Origin: Kineosporiaceae bacterium SCSIO 59966
Lineage (GTDB): Bacteria > Actinomycetota > Actinomycetes > Actinomycetales > SCSIO-59966
Assembly (NCBI GenBank): GCA_020881835.1
Contig: CP052876.1
Coordinates: 186,001 to 250,000 of the forward strand
DNA length: 64,000 nucleotides
Direction: 5' to 3'
Shown here: positions 36,961-45,251 of the stretch, piece by piece
How positions within the stretch are numbered: the first letter of the stretch is position 1
Layout: every line of letters begins with the position of its first letter
Program-made: the position numbers and the translations under genes
Notes under the pieces: model-generated
Seen by the model: the letters and a program-made list of their open reading frames with translations, nothing else
Databases searched by the model: none
What the model was told of the DNA's origin: nothing

Positions 36961-37725
36961 TCAGGCGAGCGTAGTCGCGCCCCCGGACGCCTGCTCGGCG
37001 GCCGCCAGAACGCGGGGCCACGCTGCGGACCGGGGGTCGATGAGCGCGAAGTGGCCGGTGCCGGGCAGCACGTCCACGGTGACCGCCGGGTGCGCCCGGG
37101 CGTAGTCGGTGGACTGCGTCACCGGGACGCGGTCGTCGGCGGCGCCGTGCACGAGCACGACGGGCAGCCGCGGTGATGGCAGCCGCGCCGGGTCCAGCCC
37201 GGGGTGCTCTGCAGCCGGACCGCCGAGGAACGCCCGGACGGCGCCCCCGTCGAGGTCGTCGCGCTCGGCGGCGACCAGGTCGGTGACCGGCGCCAGGGCG
37301 ACGACGCCGGTGGCCAGGCCCGGGCGCTGCGCGCCGAGTAGCACGAGGTGGCCGCCGGCGGAGTGGCCGACGAGCACGGTGCGCCCCGGGTCCACCCGTC
37401 CGGGGGCGGCGGCGGCCGCGAGCCGGGGTGCGGCCGCCATCGCCCGCAGCGCGTCGTCGACGAGCTGGTCCCGCTCTCCGCGGCGGTACTCCACGGTGGC
37501 GACCACCCAGCCGGCGTCAGCCAGCCCCGCGGACTGGGCGGCCGCGTGCGTGCGGTCGAAGTCGGGGCGCCAGAAGCCGCCGTGGACGACGACGGCGAGC
37601 GGGGCGGGCGCGGTGTCCGCCGGCAGCCGCAGGTCGATCACCTGCTGCGGGTCGTCGCCGTAGCGCAGCACCGCATCGGGCCGGCGGGCCGGGCGGCTCA
37701 GGACGGACCGGTCCTGCGAGGTCAC
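36961..37725 (-). CDS. Alpha/beta hydrolase (dienelactone/peptidase-like)
   Basis: A 254-residue alpha/beta hydrolase with oxyanion HGGFW (about 49-53), nucleophile GHSAGGHL, Asp in VHGAADDRVPV and His in GTGHFALI. The HGGFW and GHSAGGH style is shared with kynurenine formamidase and BD-FAE-type esterases. GTG 37725 avoids overlap with the divergent DUF4177 gene. First gene of the leftward hydrolase-ArsA-ArsA operon. Substrate unknown. Confidence 0.87.
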   Translation of the reverse strand: MTSQDRSVLSRPARRPDAVLRYGDDPQQVIDLRLPADTAPAPLAVVVHGGFWRPDFDRTHAAAQSAGLADAGWVVATVEYRRGERDQLVDDALRAMAAAPRLAAAAAPGRVDPGRTVLVGHSAGGHLVLLGAQRPGLATGVVALAPVTDLVAAERDDLDGGAVRAFLGGPAAEHPGLDPARLPSPRLPVVLVHGAADDRVPVTQSTDYARAHPAVTVDVLPGTGHFALIDPRSAAWPRVLAAAEQASGGATTLA

Positions 37726-37749
37726 CGGCCGACGGTAGCCTGCCCTGCC

Positions 37750-37905
37750 ATGGCGAAGTGGGAGTACGCGACGGTGCCGCTCATCGTGCACGCGACCAAG
37801 CAGATCCTCGACCAGTGGGGGGAGGACGGCTGGGAGCTCGTGCAGGTGGTCCCCGGCCCCGACGGCAGCGGCCTGGTGGCCTACCTCAAGCGGGAGAGGT
37901 CCTGA
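37750..37905 (+). CDS. DUF4177 small protein
   Basis: A 51-residue protein of the DUF4177 type (KWEYATVPLIVH, QILDQWGEDGWELVQVV). It corresponds to the small gene beside RidA in mycobacteria (Rv3678A, as I recall). It ends one base before the RidA start, so the two form an operon. No membrane segment; function unknown. Confidence 0.88.
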   Translation: MAKWEYATVPLIVHATKQILDQWGEDGWELVQVVPGPDGSGLVAYLKRERS

Positions 37906-37906
37906 G

Positions 37907-38374
37907 GTGGGGCGTGTGGACGACCGGCTCGCCGAGCTCGGTCTGACCCTGCCGGACGTCGTCCCGCCCGTGGCCGCCTACGTGCCGGCGGTGACCAGCG
38001 GGTCGCTGGTCCTCACCTCCGGGCAGCTGCCGATGGTCGACGGCGTGCTGCCGGTGACCGGCAAGGTCGGCGAGGGGAACGGTCTCGTCCCTCCGGAGCG
38101 GGCCAAGGAGCTCGCCGCGACCTGTGCGCTCAACGCGCTGGCTGCGGTGCGCAGCCAGGTCGGTGACCTGGACCGGATCCGAGTGGTCAAGGTCGTCGGC
38201 TTCGTTGCCAGCGACCCCTCGTTCACCGGTCAGCCGGGGGTGGTGAACGGGGCCTCCGAGCTGCTCGGCGAGGTGCTCGGTGCGGACGGTGCGCACGCCC
38301 GCAGCGCCGTCGGCGTGGCGGTGCTGCCCCTCGACGCGCCCGTCGAGGTCGAGATCATGGTCGAGGTGCGGTAA
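37907..38374 (+). CDS. RidA-family protein (enamine/imine deaminase-like)
   Basis: A 155-residue RidA/YjgF-like protein: VPAVTSGSLVLTSGQLPMVDG, VGEGNGLVPPERAKELAATCALNALAAV, VVKVVGFVASDPSFTGQPGVVNGASELLGEVLG and a RSAVGVAVLPLDAPVEVEI end. The Arg of RSAVGV fits the family's carboxylate-binding Arg. It is the longer subfamily found next to beta-lactamase-fold genes in actinobacteria. GTG at 37907 has GGGAGAGG upstream; a GTG nine bases later is also possible. The 3' end overlaps the convergent MerR gene by 20 bases. Confidence 0.9.
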   Translation: MGRVDDRLAELGLTLPDVVPPVAAYVPAVTSGSLVLTSGQLPMVDGVLPVTGKVGEGNGLVPPERAKELAATCALNALAAVRSQVGDLDRIRVVKVVGFVASDPSFTGQPGVVNGASELLGEVLGADGAHARSAVGVAVLPLDAPVEVEIMVEVR

Positions 38375-39047
38375 CGGCGGTCGCCGCCCGCCCGACGTCC
38401 CCGAGGCCCAGCCGGCGGGCCAGCACGTCCGCGAACGCCGTCGCGGCGAGCTGGACCGCCAGCCCCGTCGCCTCCTGCCGGGTGCCGCCGTCGAGGTGGG
38501 CGGTGAGCTCGTCGACCAGCCGGCTCAGGTCGTCGGCGACGTGGGCCGCCGCCCGGCCGGCGAGGAGCGCCACCCGGGTGCTCGCGACGAGGTCGACGTC
38601 GCGGGCGAGCAGCGCGCTGACGAGCCCGAGCGCGGCGGCGTTCGCCAGCCGGCACTCGCCGTCCCGGACGACGATGCCGGTCGACTCCAGCGCCTCCAGC
38701 AGCTGCGGGGCCACCTCGTGGAGCTGCTCGACGTTGTCGGGCAGCAGCGGGACGAGCCCGTCCCGGCCCCACGAGGCGAGGAGTCGCTCCCGGGACAGCC
38801 GGGCGAGGGTCTCCTCCGCCTCGCCTCGCTCCAGCAGCTCCCCGATCACCCTGAGGGACAGCCCGCTGCGGTGCAGGGACCGGATCAGCCGCAGCCGGGC
38901 CACGTGCTCCGGCCCGTAGCGCAGCCGACGCCCCTCCCGTGTCGGTGGCGGCAGCAGTCCCCGGGCGCGGTAGGCGCGGACGTTGCGCGCCGTCATCCCC
39001 GTGGAGACCGCCAGGTCCTCGAGCGTGAGCTCACGGCGACCGATCAC
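38355..39047 (-). CDS. MerR-family transcriptional regulator
   Basis: A 230-residue regulator. The N-terminal winged helix is ELTLEDLAVSTGMTARNVRAYRARGLLPPP followed by RYGPEHVARLRLI. The C-terminal domain is helical, with no metal-binding Cys and no recognised ligand motif, so it is not a metal sensor of the classic type. GTG start at 39047. The divergent 257-base region holds repeated sites (see 39134-39239) that it may bind, controlling itself and the NUDIX gene. Confidence 0.88.
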   Translation of the reverse strand: MIGRRELTLEDLAVSTGMTARNVRAYRARGLLPPPTREGRRLRYGPEHVARLRLIRSLHRSGLSLRVIGELLERGEAEETLARLSRERLLASWGRDGLVPLLPDNVEQLHEVAPQLLEALESTGIVVRDGECRLANAAALGLVSALLARDVDLVASTRVALLAGRAAAHVADDLSRLVDELTAHLDGGTRQEATGLAVQLAATAFADVLARRLGLGDVGRAATAVTAPRP

Positions 39048-39133
39048 CCCCGTGCGTCCCTTCTCCTCACCGCCGACGTCCCCCGGACGCCGGCTGCGGT
39101 CCGTGCCCTTGTCGTGCTTGTGCTGGTTGTCCT

Positions 39134-39239
39134 TGTGCGTGGTTGTCGGGTCTGTGCGTGGTTGTCGGGCTGGTACCGCATCGTCGCCGACCGTTATCGT
39201 CGGCGCTCGTCGTCACCGTACCGGCGGGGTCCGACAACC
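39134..39239. promoter_or_regulatory. Repeated sites between merR-like and NUDIX genes
   Basis: TGTGCGTGGTTGTCGGG occurs at 39134-39150 and exactly again at 39153-39169. The core GGTTGTCGG recurs inverted as CCGACAACC at 39231-39239. Between them lies the palindrome CGCCGAC-N7-GTCGGCG (39185-39205). The 19-base spacing of the direct repeats is close to two helical turns. Operator sites for the adjacent MerR-type regulator are the likeliest use. Confidence 0.45.
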
Positions 39240-39304
39240 GACCGTCACCGCGCTCGCGACGTCGCGCCGGTTCCGTGGTCCGGTCCAGCCCTTAGGCTGG
39301 TGAG

Positions 39305-40138
39305 ATGCTGCGCGAGTTCCCGCTGCCCGATCCTCTGGCCGGCCCGGCCGGCCGCTGGCTGGACGGTGCCGCTGAGGTCGCCCCACCGCGGCGGGCCGCG
39401 ACCGTCGTCCTGGTCCGGGACACCGACGCCGGCATCGAGGTGTTCCTCCTGCGGCGTCACCTCACGATGGCCTTCGCCGGCGGGATGCACGTCTTCCCCG
39501 GAGGCGGGGTGGACCCGCGCGACAGTGGCGACGACGTGCCGTGGGCCGGGCCGGACGTCGACACCTGGGGGCGTGAGCTCGGCACCCACCCGGAGGCCGC
39601 CCGGGGGTTCGTCAGCGCCGCGGTCCGTGAGACGTTCGAGGAGTGCGGCGTGCTGCTCGCCGGGCCCGGTCCTGCCGCCCCACTGTGCGAGCCGGTCGGC
39701 GACGACTGGGAGGACGAGCGGCGCCGGCTCGTCTCCCGGGAGCGTGCGCTCAGCCAGGTGCTGCGCGACCGGGGGCTCGTGCTGCGCTCGGACCTGCTGC
39801 GGCCGTGGGCGCACTGGACCACGCCGGAGTTCGAGCCGCGGCGCTACGACACCCGCTTCCTGCTGGCGCGACTGCCTGTGGGGCAGGACGCGCGGCACGT
39901 CGAGGAGGGGGAGGCGACCGAGTCCGGCTGGTGGCGGCCGGTCGACGTCCTGGACCGCTACGTGCGTGGTGAGGTGCTGATGCTGCCGCCGACCCTCGTC
40001 ACCCTCGAGGAGCTCGCGGCGGCACCGGACACGGCCACGCTCTGGGCCGCTCCGCGGGTGGTGCGTGAGGTGCTGCCGTGGCTGGACCGCCGCGACGGAC
40101 GGCCCGTCCTGGTCGCCGACCTGCCGGTCGCGCCGTGA
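39305..40138 (+). CDS. NUDIX hydrolase (NUDT19-like)
   Basis: A 277-residue NUDIX protein: ATVVLVRDTDAGIEVFLLRRH, AGGMHVFPGGGVDPRD, and a late Nudix helix AAVRETFEECGVLL separated from the Gly motif by an insert, as in NUDT19/RDH-type proteins that cleave CoA or its esters. ATG 39305 with GGTGAG upstream. Its stop overlaps the beta-lactamase-fold gene by 4 bases (GTGA). Confidence 0.88.
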   Translation: MLREFPLPDPLAGPAGRWLDGAAEVAPPRRAATVVLVRDTDAGIEVFLLRRHLTMAFAGGMHVFPGGGVDPRDSGDDVPWAGPDVDTWGRELGTHPEAARGFVSAAVRETFEECGVLLAGPGPAAPLCEPVGDDWEDERRRLVSRERALSQVLRDRGLVLRSDLLRPWAHWTTPEFEPRRYDTRFLLARLPVGQDARHVEEGEATESGWWRPVDVLDRYVRGEVLMLPPTLVTLEELAAAPDTATLWAAPRVVREVLPWLDRRDGRPVLVADLPVAP

Positions 40139-40971
40139 GCGGACCAGGCCTGCCGGGGCGGGCCCCGGACGAGAGCCGGTGGCGGGGTGGCGCGGTGGGC
40201 GACGCCCTGTGCGTCCTGGCCCCGAACCCCGGCCCGATGACGCTCGACGGGACCAACACCTGGGTGCTGCACCCGGCGGGCGCCGCGGACGCCGTCGTCA
40301 TCGACCCCGGTCCGGACGACGAGACCCACCTGCGAGCCGTCCTGGCCGCCGTCGAGGAGCGGGGCGCCCGGGTGCGGGAGGTGCTGCTCACCCACGGTCA
40401 CCTGGACCACAGCGAGGGGGCGCGACGGTTCGCGGCGCTCGCCGGCACCCGCAGGGTCCGGGCACTCGACCCCGCGCACCGGCTCGGGGACGAGGGCCTC
40501 GGCGACGGTGACGTCGTCGCCGTCGCCGACCTCGAGGTGCGCGTCGTCGCCACCCCGGGGCACACCGCGGACTCGTTGTCGTTCGTGCTGCCGAGCCAGG
40601 CGGCGGTGCTCACCGGGGACACCGTGCTGGGTCGCGGGACCACCGTCGTCGCGCACCCGGACGGCGCACTGGGGCCCTACCTCGACTCCCTGCGCCGGCT
40701 GCGGGACCTGGCCCGCGAGACCGGGATCGCCACCGTGCTGCCCGGGCACGGGCCGGTCCTCGCCGACGCCCTCGCCGTCATCGAGCACTACCTCGAGCAC
40801 CGGGCGGCTCGCCTCGAGCAGGTCCGCGCCGCGGTGGCGGCCGGTGCCTCGGGTGCGCGCGAGGTGGTCGAGACCGTCTACGCGGACGTCGACCCGGTGC
40901 TGTGGCCGGCGGCCGAGCTGAGCGTGCGGGCCCAGCTGGAGTACCTGGGCAGCGAGGGCCGGCACAGCTGA
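40135..40971 (+). CDS. Metallo-beta-lactamase-fold hydrolase
   Basis: A 278-residue MBL-fold protein similar to LACTB2 and mycobacterial Rv3677c. PNPGPMTLDGTNTWVL, metal motif LLTHGHLDHSEG (HxHxDH), VVATPGHTADSLSF, LTGDTVLGRGT and VLPGHGPVL supply the binuclear-site residues. The GTG at 40135 in the GTGA overlap gives the shortest leader consistent with coupling. LACTB2-like members cut RNA; thioester hydrolysis is also possible. Confidence 0.9.
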   Translation: MSGPGLPGRAPDESRWRGGAVGDALCVLAPNPGPMTLDGTNTWVLHPAGAADAVVIDPGPDDETHLRAVLAAVEERGARVREVLLTHGHLDHSEGARRFAALAGTRRVRALDPAHRLGDEGLGDGDVVAVADLEVRVVATPGHTADSLSFVLPSQAAVLTGDTVLGRGTTVVAHPDGALGPYLDSLRRLRDLARETGIATVLPGHGPVLADALAVIEHYLEHRAARLEQVRAAVAAGASGAREVVETVYADVDPVLWPAAELSVRAQLEYLGSEGRHS

Positions 40972-40993
40972 CTCAGGAGCGCCGGACCTGACT

Positions 40994-41122
40994 CACAGAA
41001 TGCACCTCACCCACAGAACGCACCCCACTCACAGAATGCTGGATCTGGCTCAGCCTGTGCGGCGTGTCGCGCCACCAACCCAGCATTCTGCGAGCCGGTG
41101 GGTGGCGGGATTGCATGATCAC
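40994..41122 (+). repeat. Modular intergenic repeat B
   Basis: Three CACAGAAYGC units at an 18-base spacing (40994, 41012, 41030); a perfect 11-bp inverted repeat CAGAATGCTGG (41032-41042) with its complement at 41080-41090; the 39-base core (41060-41098) shared with repeat A; then the 22-bp box (41101-41122). It lies between two convergent genes, so a promoter role is unlikely here. The hairpin could act as a terminator or an RNA element, or the unit may be a mobile repeat. Confidence 0.8.
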
Positions 41123-41170
41123 GGGAGGGGCGTCAGGGCGCGGGAGGGTCGTGGCGGAGGAGGAGCAGGC

Positions 41171-41848
41171 TCAGCGGGCGCGGCGCTGCATCCGCTCGAC
41201 GTCGAGCAGCACGACGGCGCGGGCCTCCAGGCGCAGCCAGCCGCGGGAGGCGAACTCCGCGAGCGCCTTGTTGACCGTCTCCCGGGAGGCGCCGACCAGC
41301 TGGGCGAGCTCCTCCTGGGTCAGCTCGTGGGCCACCAGCACACCCTCGTCGGTCTGGCGGCCGAACCGCTCGGACAGGTCGAGCAGGGCCTTGGCCACGC
41401 GCCCCGGGACGTCGGAGAACACGAGGTCGCCGAGCGCGTCGTTGGTCCGTCGCAGCCTGCGGGCCAGGGCCCGCAGCAGGTGCTGGGCGACGTCCGGGCG
41501 GGTGGACAGCCAGCCGCGCAGGTCGTCGTGACCGAGCCCGACCAGCGTGGCGTCGGACACGGCGGTCGCCGTCGCCGTGCGCGGGCCGGGGTCGAACAGC
41601 GACAGCTCGCCGAACATCTCCCCGGGACCGAGCACCGCCAGCAGGTTCTCCCGTCCGTCGGGTGAGGTACGACCCAGCTTGATCTTGCCGGACATGATCA
41701 CGTAGAGCCGGTCGCCGGGCTCGCCCTCGGTGAAGAGAGTCTCCCCGCGGTGCAGCTCGACGCGGGTCATCGACGACAGGAGGGCGGCCGCCTGCTCGTC
41801 GTCGAGGGCCGCGAACAGCGGGGCCTGCCGTACGACCTTGTCGTCCAC
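41171..41848 (-). CDS. crp: Crp/Fnr-family transcriptional regulator (Crp-like)
   Basis: A 225-residue regulator from GTG 41848, chosen for AGGAGGAGACAC just before it; this equals the usual actinobacterial Crp length. The cyclic-nucleotide domain has GETLFTEGEPGDRLYVIMSGKIKL and the phosphate cassette GEMFGELSLFDPGPRTATATAV. The winged-helix part is LTQEELAQLVGASRETVNKALAEFASRG. The order with nth, NUDIX and marP downstream on the other strand matches Rv3676 (Crp). It likely binds cAMP and regulates carbon metabolism. Confidence 0.94.
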   Translation of the reverse strand: MDDKVVRQAPLFAALDDEQAAALLSSMTRVELHRGETLFTEGEPGDRLYVIMSGKIKLGRTSPDGRENLLAVLGPGEMFGELSLFDPGPRTATATAVSDATLVGLGHDDLRGWLSTRPDVAQHLLRALARRLRRTNDALGDLVFSDVPGRVAKALLDLSERFGRQTDEGVLVAHELTQEELAQLVGASRETVNKALAEFASRGWLRLEARAVVLLDVERMQRRAR

Positions 41849-41972
41849 GTGTCTCCTCCTGTGTCGGGACCCCTGGCCGGGAGCGAGCTGGCGTCGGGTC
41901 GGGTCCGGGGGCAGTCTGCCGCACCGGGCCCACCGGGCACGACAGGAGGGAGGTGCTCCGCCGCGACGGGCC

Positions 41973-42410
41973 TCAGCCCGCGACCGCGGGCGGCAGGCAG
42001 TCGACCGGCGCGGCGGCGTACCGCTCGACGAGCTCACTGGTGGCGGCGTCGGTGGCCGCCACGACCTCGGCCCGGTAGCTCCCCAGTGCGCGGCTGGCCG
42101 CGTCCAGGGCCCGCAGCAGGTCCACCACCTCGCACTCGGGAGCCTCGACGAGCATCCGCAGCTGGTCGCGGTCCGGCGGCTCCGGCAGCGCCGCGCACGG
42201 CCGGGTGAGCGGGTCGGGCATGCTGCGGCTGGCGACGAGCAGGTCCAGCCGGGCGCGGAGCAGACGCCGCCAGTACGAGGCCCGGGCCGACTCGGCGACC
42301 AGGGCGCGGCGGTACCCCCGCAGCTCGGCGAGCGTCAGCGTGGTCAGGTCCGGGGCGGCGTCGGCGTCGGCCCCTGCGGTGGCCACTGCGTCGGTGCGGG
42401 AGTCGTTCAC
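41973..42410 (-). CDS. RsiG-like (aerial mycelium formation protein-like) helical protein
   Basis: A 145-residue helical protein from GTG 42410. The segment ESARASYWRRLLRARLDLL resembles the Streptomyces RsiG c-di-GMP signature E-x3-S-x2-R-x3-Q-x3-D: S-x2-R and the final Asp are kept, but the Glu is shifted by one and the Gln is Arg. A second helix (CEVVDLLRALDAASRALGSYRAEVVAATDAA) could pair as a coiled coil. RsiG is an anti-sigma factor for WhiG. No such sigma factor is seen here, so ligand binding and partner are unproven. Confidence 0.55.
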   Translation of the reverse strand: MNDSRTDAVATAGADADAAPDLTTLTLAELRGYRRALVAESARASYWRRLLRARLDLLVASRSMPDPLTRPCAALPEPPDRDQLRMLVEAPECEVVDLLRALDAASRALGSYRAEVVAATDAATSELVERYAAAPVDCLPPAVAG

Positions 42411-42504
42411 TCGGTGTGGTTCGTCACCGGGGACCCGATCTTGAGCGGTCGGCACCCGGACTCACCCGGCTGGACGATCCGGGGTGGCCCGTAGGCTTCC
42501 GGCC

Positions 42505-43314
42505 ATGGGCGGACGGCGGGTCGACGTGACCACCGAGACCCCGCTGGCGCGCGTCCGCCGGGCCCGTCGGATCCACCGGGCGCTCGCCCAGCGGTACCCC
42601 GACGCGCACTGCGAGCTGAACTTCGAGAACCCCTTCCAGCTGCTCGTCGCGACGGTGCTGTCCGCGCAGACCACGGACGTCCGGGTGAACCAGGTGACCC
42701 CGGGCCTGTTCGCCCGCTACCCGGACGCGGCTGCCCTGGCGGCGGCGGACCGGGCCGAGCTCGAGGAGATCCTGCGCCCCACCGGCTTCTTCCGGGCCAA
42801 GGCCGACGCGCTGCTGCGGCTCGCCGCACGTCTCGTCGAGGACTTCGACGGGCAGGTGCCCGACCGGCTGGAGGACCTCGTCACCCTGCCCGGGGTGGGC
42901 CGCAAGACGGCGAACGTCGTCCTCGGCAACGCCTTCGGCGTCCCGGGGATCACCGTGGACACGCACGTGGGACGTCTGGCCCGCCGGCTCGGCTGGACGA
43001 CGTCCACGGACCCGGTGGTGGTCGAGGCCGACCTGGCCGCCCTGTTCGAGCGCCGCGACTGGACCATGCTGTCGCACCGCCTCATCGCCCACGGACGACG
43101 GACGTGCCACGCCCGGCGACCGGCGTGCGGGGCGTGCCCGGTCGCCGCTGACTGCCCCAGCTACGGGATCGGGGAGACCGACCCGGACGCCGCCCGTCGG
43201 CTCGTGCGACCCGGCCCGACGCCGGCCGCTGAGGCGCCGGCCACTGAGACGCCGGCCACTGAGACGCCGGCCACTGAGACGCCGGCCGCTGCCCCCAGGG
43301 TGGTGGGCCGGTGA
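42505..43314 (+). CDS. nth: Endonuclease III (DNA glycosylase/AP lyase)
   Basis: A 269-residue Nth. [12 protein letters not shown] and the helix-hairpin-helix [14 protein letters not shown] with catalytic Lys, then [13 protein letters not shown] with catalytic Asp, and the 4Fe-4S set [17 protein letters not shown] (Cys201, 208, 211, 217) are complete. It removes oxidised pyrimidines. The C-terminal 40 residues carry an ATETP repeat absent from typical Nth. ATG 42505 is preferred to an in-frame upstream ATG that would add seven residues. The stop overlaps the NUDIX start (GTGA). Confidence 0.95.
   Translation: MGGRRVDVTTETPLARVRRARRIHRALAQRYPDAHCELNFENPFQLLVATVLSAQTTDVRVNQVTPGLFARYPDAAALAAADRAELEEILRPTGFFRAKADALLRLAARLVEDFDGQVPDRLEDLVTLPGVGRKTANVVLGNAFGVPGITVDTHVGRLARRLGWTTSTDPVVVEADLAALFERRDWTMLSHRLIAHGRRTCHARRPACGACPVAADCPSYGIGETDPDAARRLVRPGPTPAAEAPATETPATETPATETPAAAPRVVGR
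43221..43295 (+). repeat. 15-bp tandem repeat inside nth (five units)
   Basis: Five units of GCCGGCCACTGAGAC, three of them identical, encode PATET-type pentapeptides at the Nth C-terminus. The period equals that of the whiB repeat 9 kb away, though the sequence differs. It lies after the iron-sulfur domain, so it should not affect catalysis. Confidence 0.9.
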
Positions 43315-44036
43315 GCCGCCGACCTGACTGGCTGCGGGCCATCGAGGCCGTCCTGCCGGAGGTGACCGCCGACCGGCTGACCCGGACCCGCCCACCGGCC
43401 GAGCGGGAGCGCACGCGCGCCGCGGCAGTGCTCATCCTCTTCGGCGGGACGGCCGACGCGGGGGACCTGCTGCTCATCGAGCGGGCGGCGACCATGCGCT
43501 CCCACCCCGGGCAGGTGGCCTTCCCAGGGGGTGCGGTCGACCCCGGCGACGACGGCGTGGTCGGCGCGGCGCTGCGCGAGGCGCGGGAGGAGACCCGGCT
43601 CGACCCGGCGGGGGTCGAGGTGCTCGGCACCCTGCCCGAGCTGTACCTGCCGCCGTCACGCTTCCTCGTCACGCCGGTCGTGGGGTGGTGGCGGGAGCCG
43701 GGGGAGGTCGCGGTCGGGGACCCGGCCGAGGTGGCGCGGGTGGCCAGGGTGCCACTCGACGCGCTGCTGGACCCGGCGAACCGGTGGACGGTCCGGCACC
43801 CCAGCGGGTTCGTCGGGCCCGCGTTCACCGTCGACGGCCTGTTCGTGTGGGGCTTCACCGCCGGCCTGCTGTCCCGGCTGCTCGCCGTCGCCGGTCTGGA
43901 GCGGCCCTGGGACGTCGAGCGGGTGCACCCGCTGCCGGCCCGTTACGCCGTGGCCGGCCAGCGCGAACGGGTGCTCGACGAGGACCCGCAGGCCGACGTG
44001 GTCGAGGACTACGAGCCCGGTGAGGTGCAGCCGTGA
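43311..44036 (+). CDS. NUDIX hydrolase, CoA pyrophosphatase-like
   Basis: A 241-residue NUDIX protein. [47 protein letters not shown] joins the CoA-type motif ([12 protein letters not shown]) to the Nudix box. The family cleaves CoA or acyl-CoA to phosphopantetheine and 3',5'-ADP. It is coupled to nth and marP by 4-base overlaps, matching Rv3672c. GTG start. Confidence 0.92.
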   Translation: MSRRPDWLRAIEAVLPEVTADRLTRTRPPAERERTRAAAVLILFGGTADAGDLLLIERAATMRSHPGQVAFPGGAVDPGDDGVVGAALREAREETRLDPAGVEVLGTLPELYLPPSRFLVTPVVGWWREPGEVAVGDPAEVARVARVPLDALLDPANRWTVRHPSGFVGPAFTVDGLFVWGFTAGLLSRLLAVAGLERPWDVERVHPLPARYAVAGQRERVLDEDPQADVVEDYEPGEVQP

Positions 44037-45238
44037 CCGGCGGCACCGAGCCCGGCGTCGTCCTCGACGTCCTGCTGGGGCTCGTGCTCCTCGGGTACGC
44101 CGTCTCCGGGGTGCGCCAGGGCGCCGTCGTGGGGGTGCTCTCGCTCGCCGGCTTCGTCGGCGGGGCCGTCGTCGGCACGCTGGTCGTCCCCGAGCTGCTG
44201 GCCGGCTGGCAGCCCGGCCTCGGCCGCACGCTCGTCGTGCTGCTCGGCGTCCTCGCCTGCGCCTGGGTGCTGCAGATCGCCGGGGTCGCCGTCGGCCGGC
44301 GGCTGCGGGGAGGGCTGACGTGGCGACCGGCCCGCGTGCTCGACTCGCTGCTCGGAGGAGTCGCTGCGGTCGTCGCCGTGGCCCTCGTCAGCTGGCTGCT
44401 CGCCGGGGCGCTGCGGGCCAGCCCGTCCCCGACCCTGTCCCGGGCCATCGCCGGGTCGACCGTCCTGTCCACCGTCGACGACCTCGTCCCCCAGGACGCC
44501 GGGCGGCTGTTCGCCGACTTCCGCCGGATCGTGGAGGTGGAGGCCTTCCCGCGGGTGTTCGCGGGGATGGACCCCGAGCAGATCCTCCCGGTGGAGGAGC
44601 CGGACGCCGAGGTCGCCGACCCGGTCGCCGCCGCCGCTGCCGGCAGCATCGTCAAGGTGACCGGGGTCGCCGAGGAGTGCGCCCGGGGTCAGGAGGGCAC
44701 CGGGTGGGTGTCCGCCCCGCAGCGGGTGGTGACGAACGCCCACGTCGTCGCCGGCGTGGACTCCCCGCTGGTCCAGGTCACCGGCACCGGCCCGGAGCTG
44801 CCGGCCCGGGTGGTCGCCTTCGACCCCGAGCGCGACCTCGCCGTGCTCGCCGTGCCCGGCCTCGACGCGCCCCCGCTGCCTGTCGGTGAGGACCTCGCCC
44901 GCGGGGACGACGCCGTGGTCGCCGGCTTCCCGCTCGACGGTCCGTACCAGTACAGCCCGGCCCGGGTCCGCCAGGTCCTCGAGGCCCGCGGCGAGGACAT
45001 CTACGGGACGCCGGGCGTCGTCCGCGAGGTGTACTCGCTGTACGCGAGGGTGGAGCCGGGGAACTCCGGCGGGCCGCTGCTCGACGAGCGGGCCGCGGTC
45101 GTCGGGGTGGTCTTCGCCCGGTCCCTGGACGACGCGAGCACGGGGTACGCGCTCACCCTCGCCGAGTCCGCCCCCGTGCTGGCGGCGGCCCCGGGTCTGC
45201 AGGACGCCGTCGACACCGGGCCGTGCGCGATCGGCTGA
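44033..45238 (+). CDS. marP: MarP-like membrane serine protease
   Basis: A 401-residue protein with four N-terminal transmembrane segments in the first about 130 residues (CvpA-like), a linker, and a periplasmic trypsin-like domain. The triad is His237 (VTNAHVVAG), Asp268 (ERDLAVLAV) and Ser345 (PGNSGGP), within three residues of M. tuberculosis MarP numbering. Cys216 and Cys398 match the regulatory disulfide pair of MarP. That enzyme cleaves a peptidoglycan hydrolase under acid stress; a similar role is likely here. GTG start in a GTGA overlap. Confidence 0.93.
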   Translation: MTGGTEPGVVLDVLLGLVLLGYAVSGVRQGAVVGVLSLAGFVGGAVVGTLVVPELLAGWQPGLGRTLVVLLGVLACAWVLQIAGVAVGRRLRGGLTWRPARVLDSLLGGVAAVVAVALVSWLLAGALRASPSPTLSRAIAGSTVLSTVDDLVPQDAGRLFADFRRIVEVEAFPRVFAGMDPEQILPVEEPDAEVADPVAAAAAGSIVKVTGVAEECARGQEGTGWVSAPQRVVTNAHVVAGVDSPLVQVTGTGPELPARVVAFDPERDLAVLAVPGLDAPPLPVGEDLARGDDAVVAGFPLDGPYQYSPARVRQVLEARGEDIYGTPGVVREVYSLYARVEPGNSGGPLLDERAAVVGVVFARSLDDASTGYALTLAESAPVLAAAPGLQDAVDTGPCAIG

Positions 45239-45251
45239 GCCGGCAGCGGGT

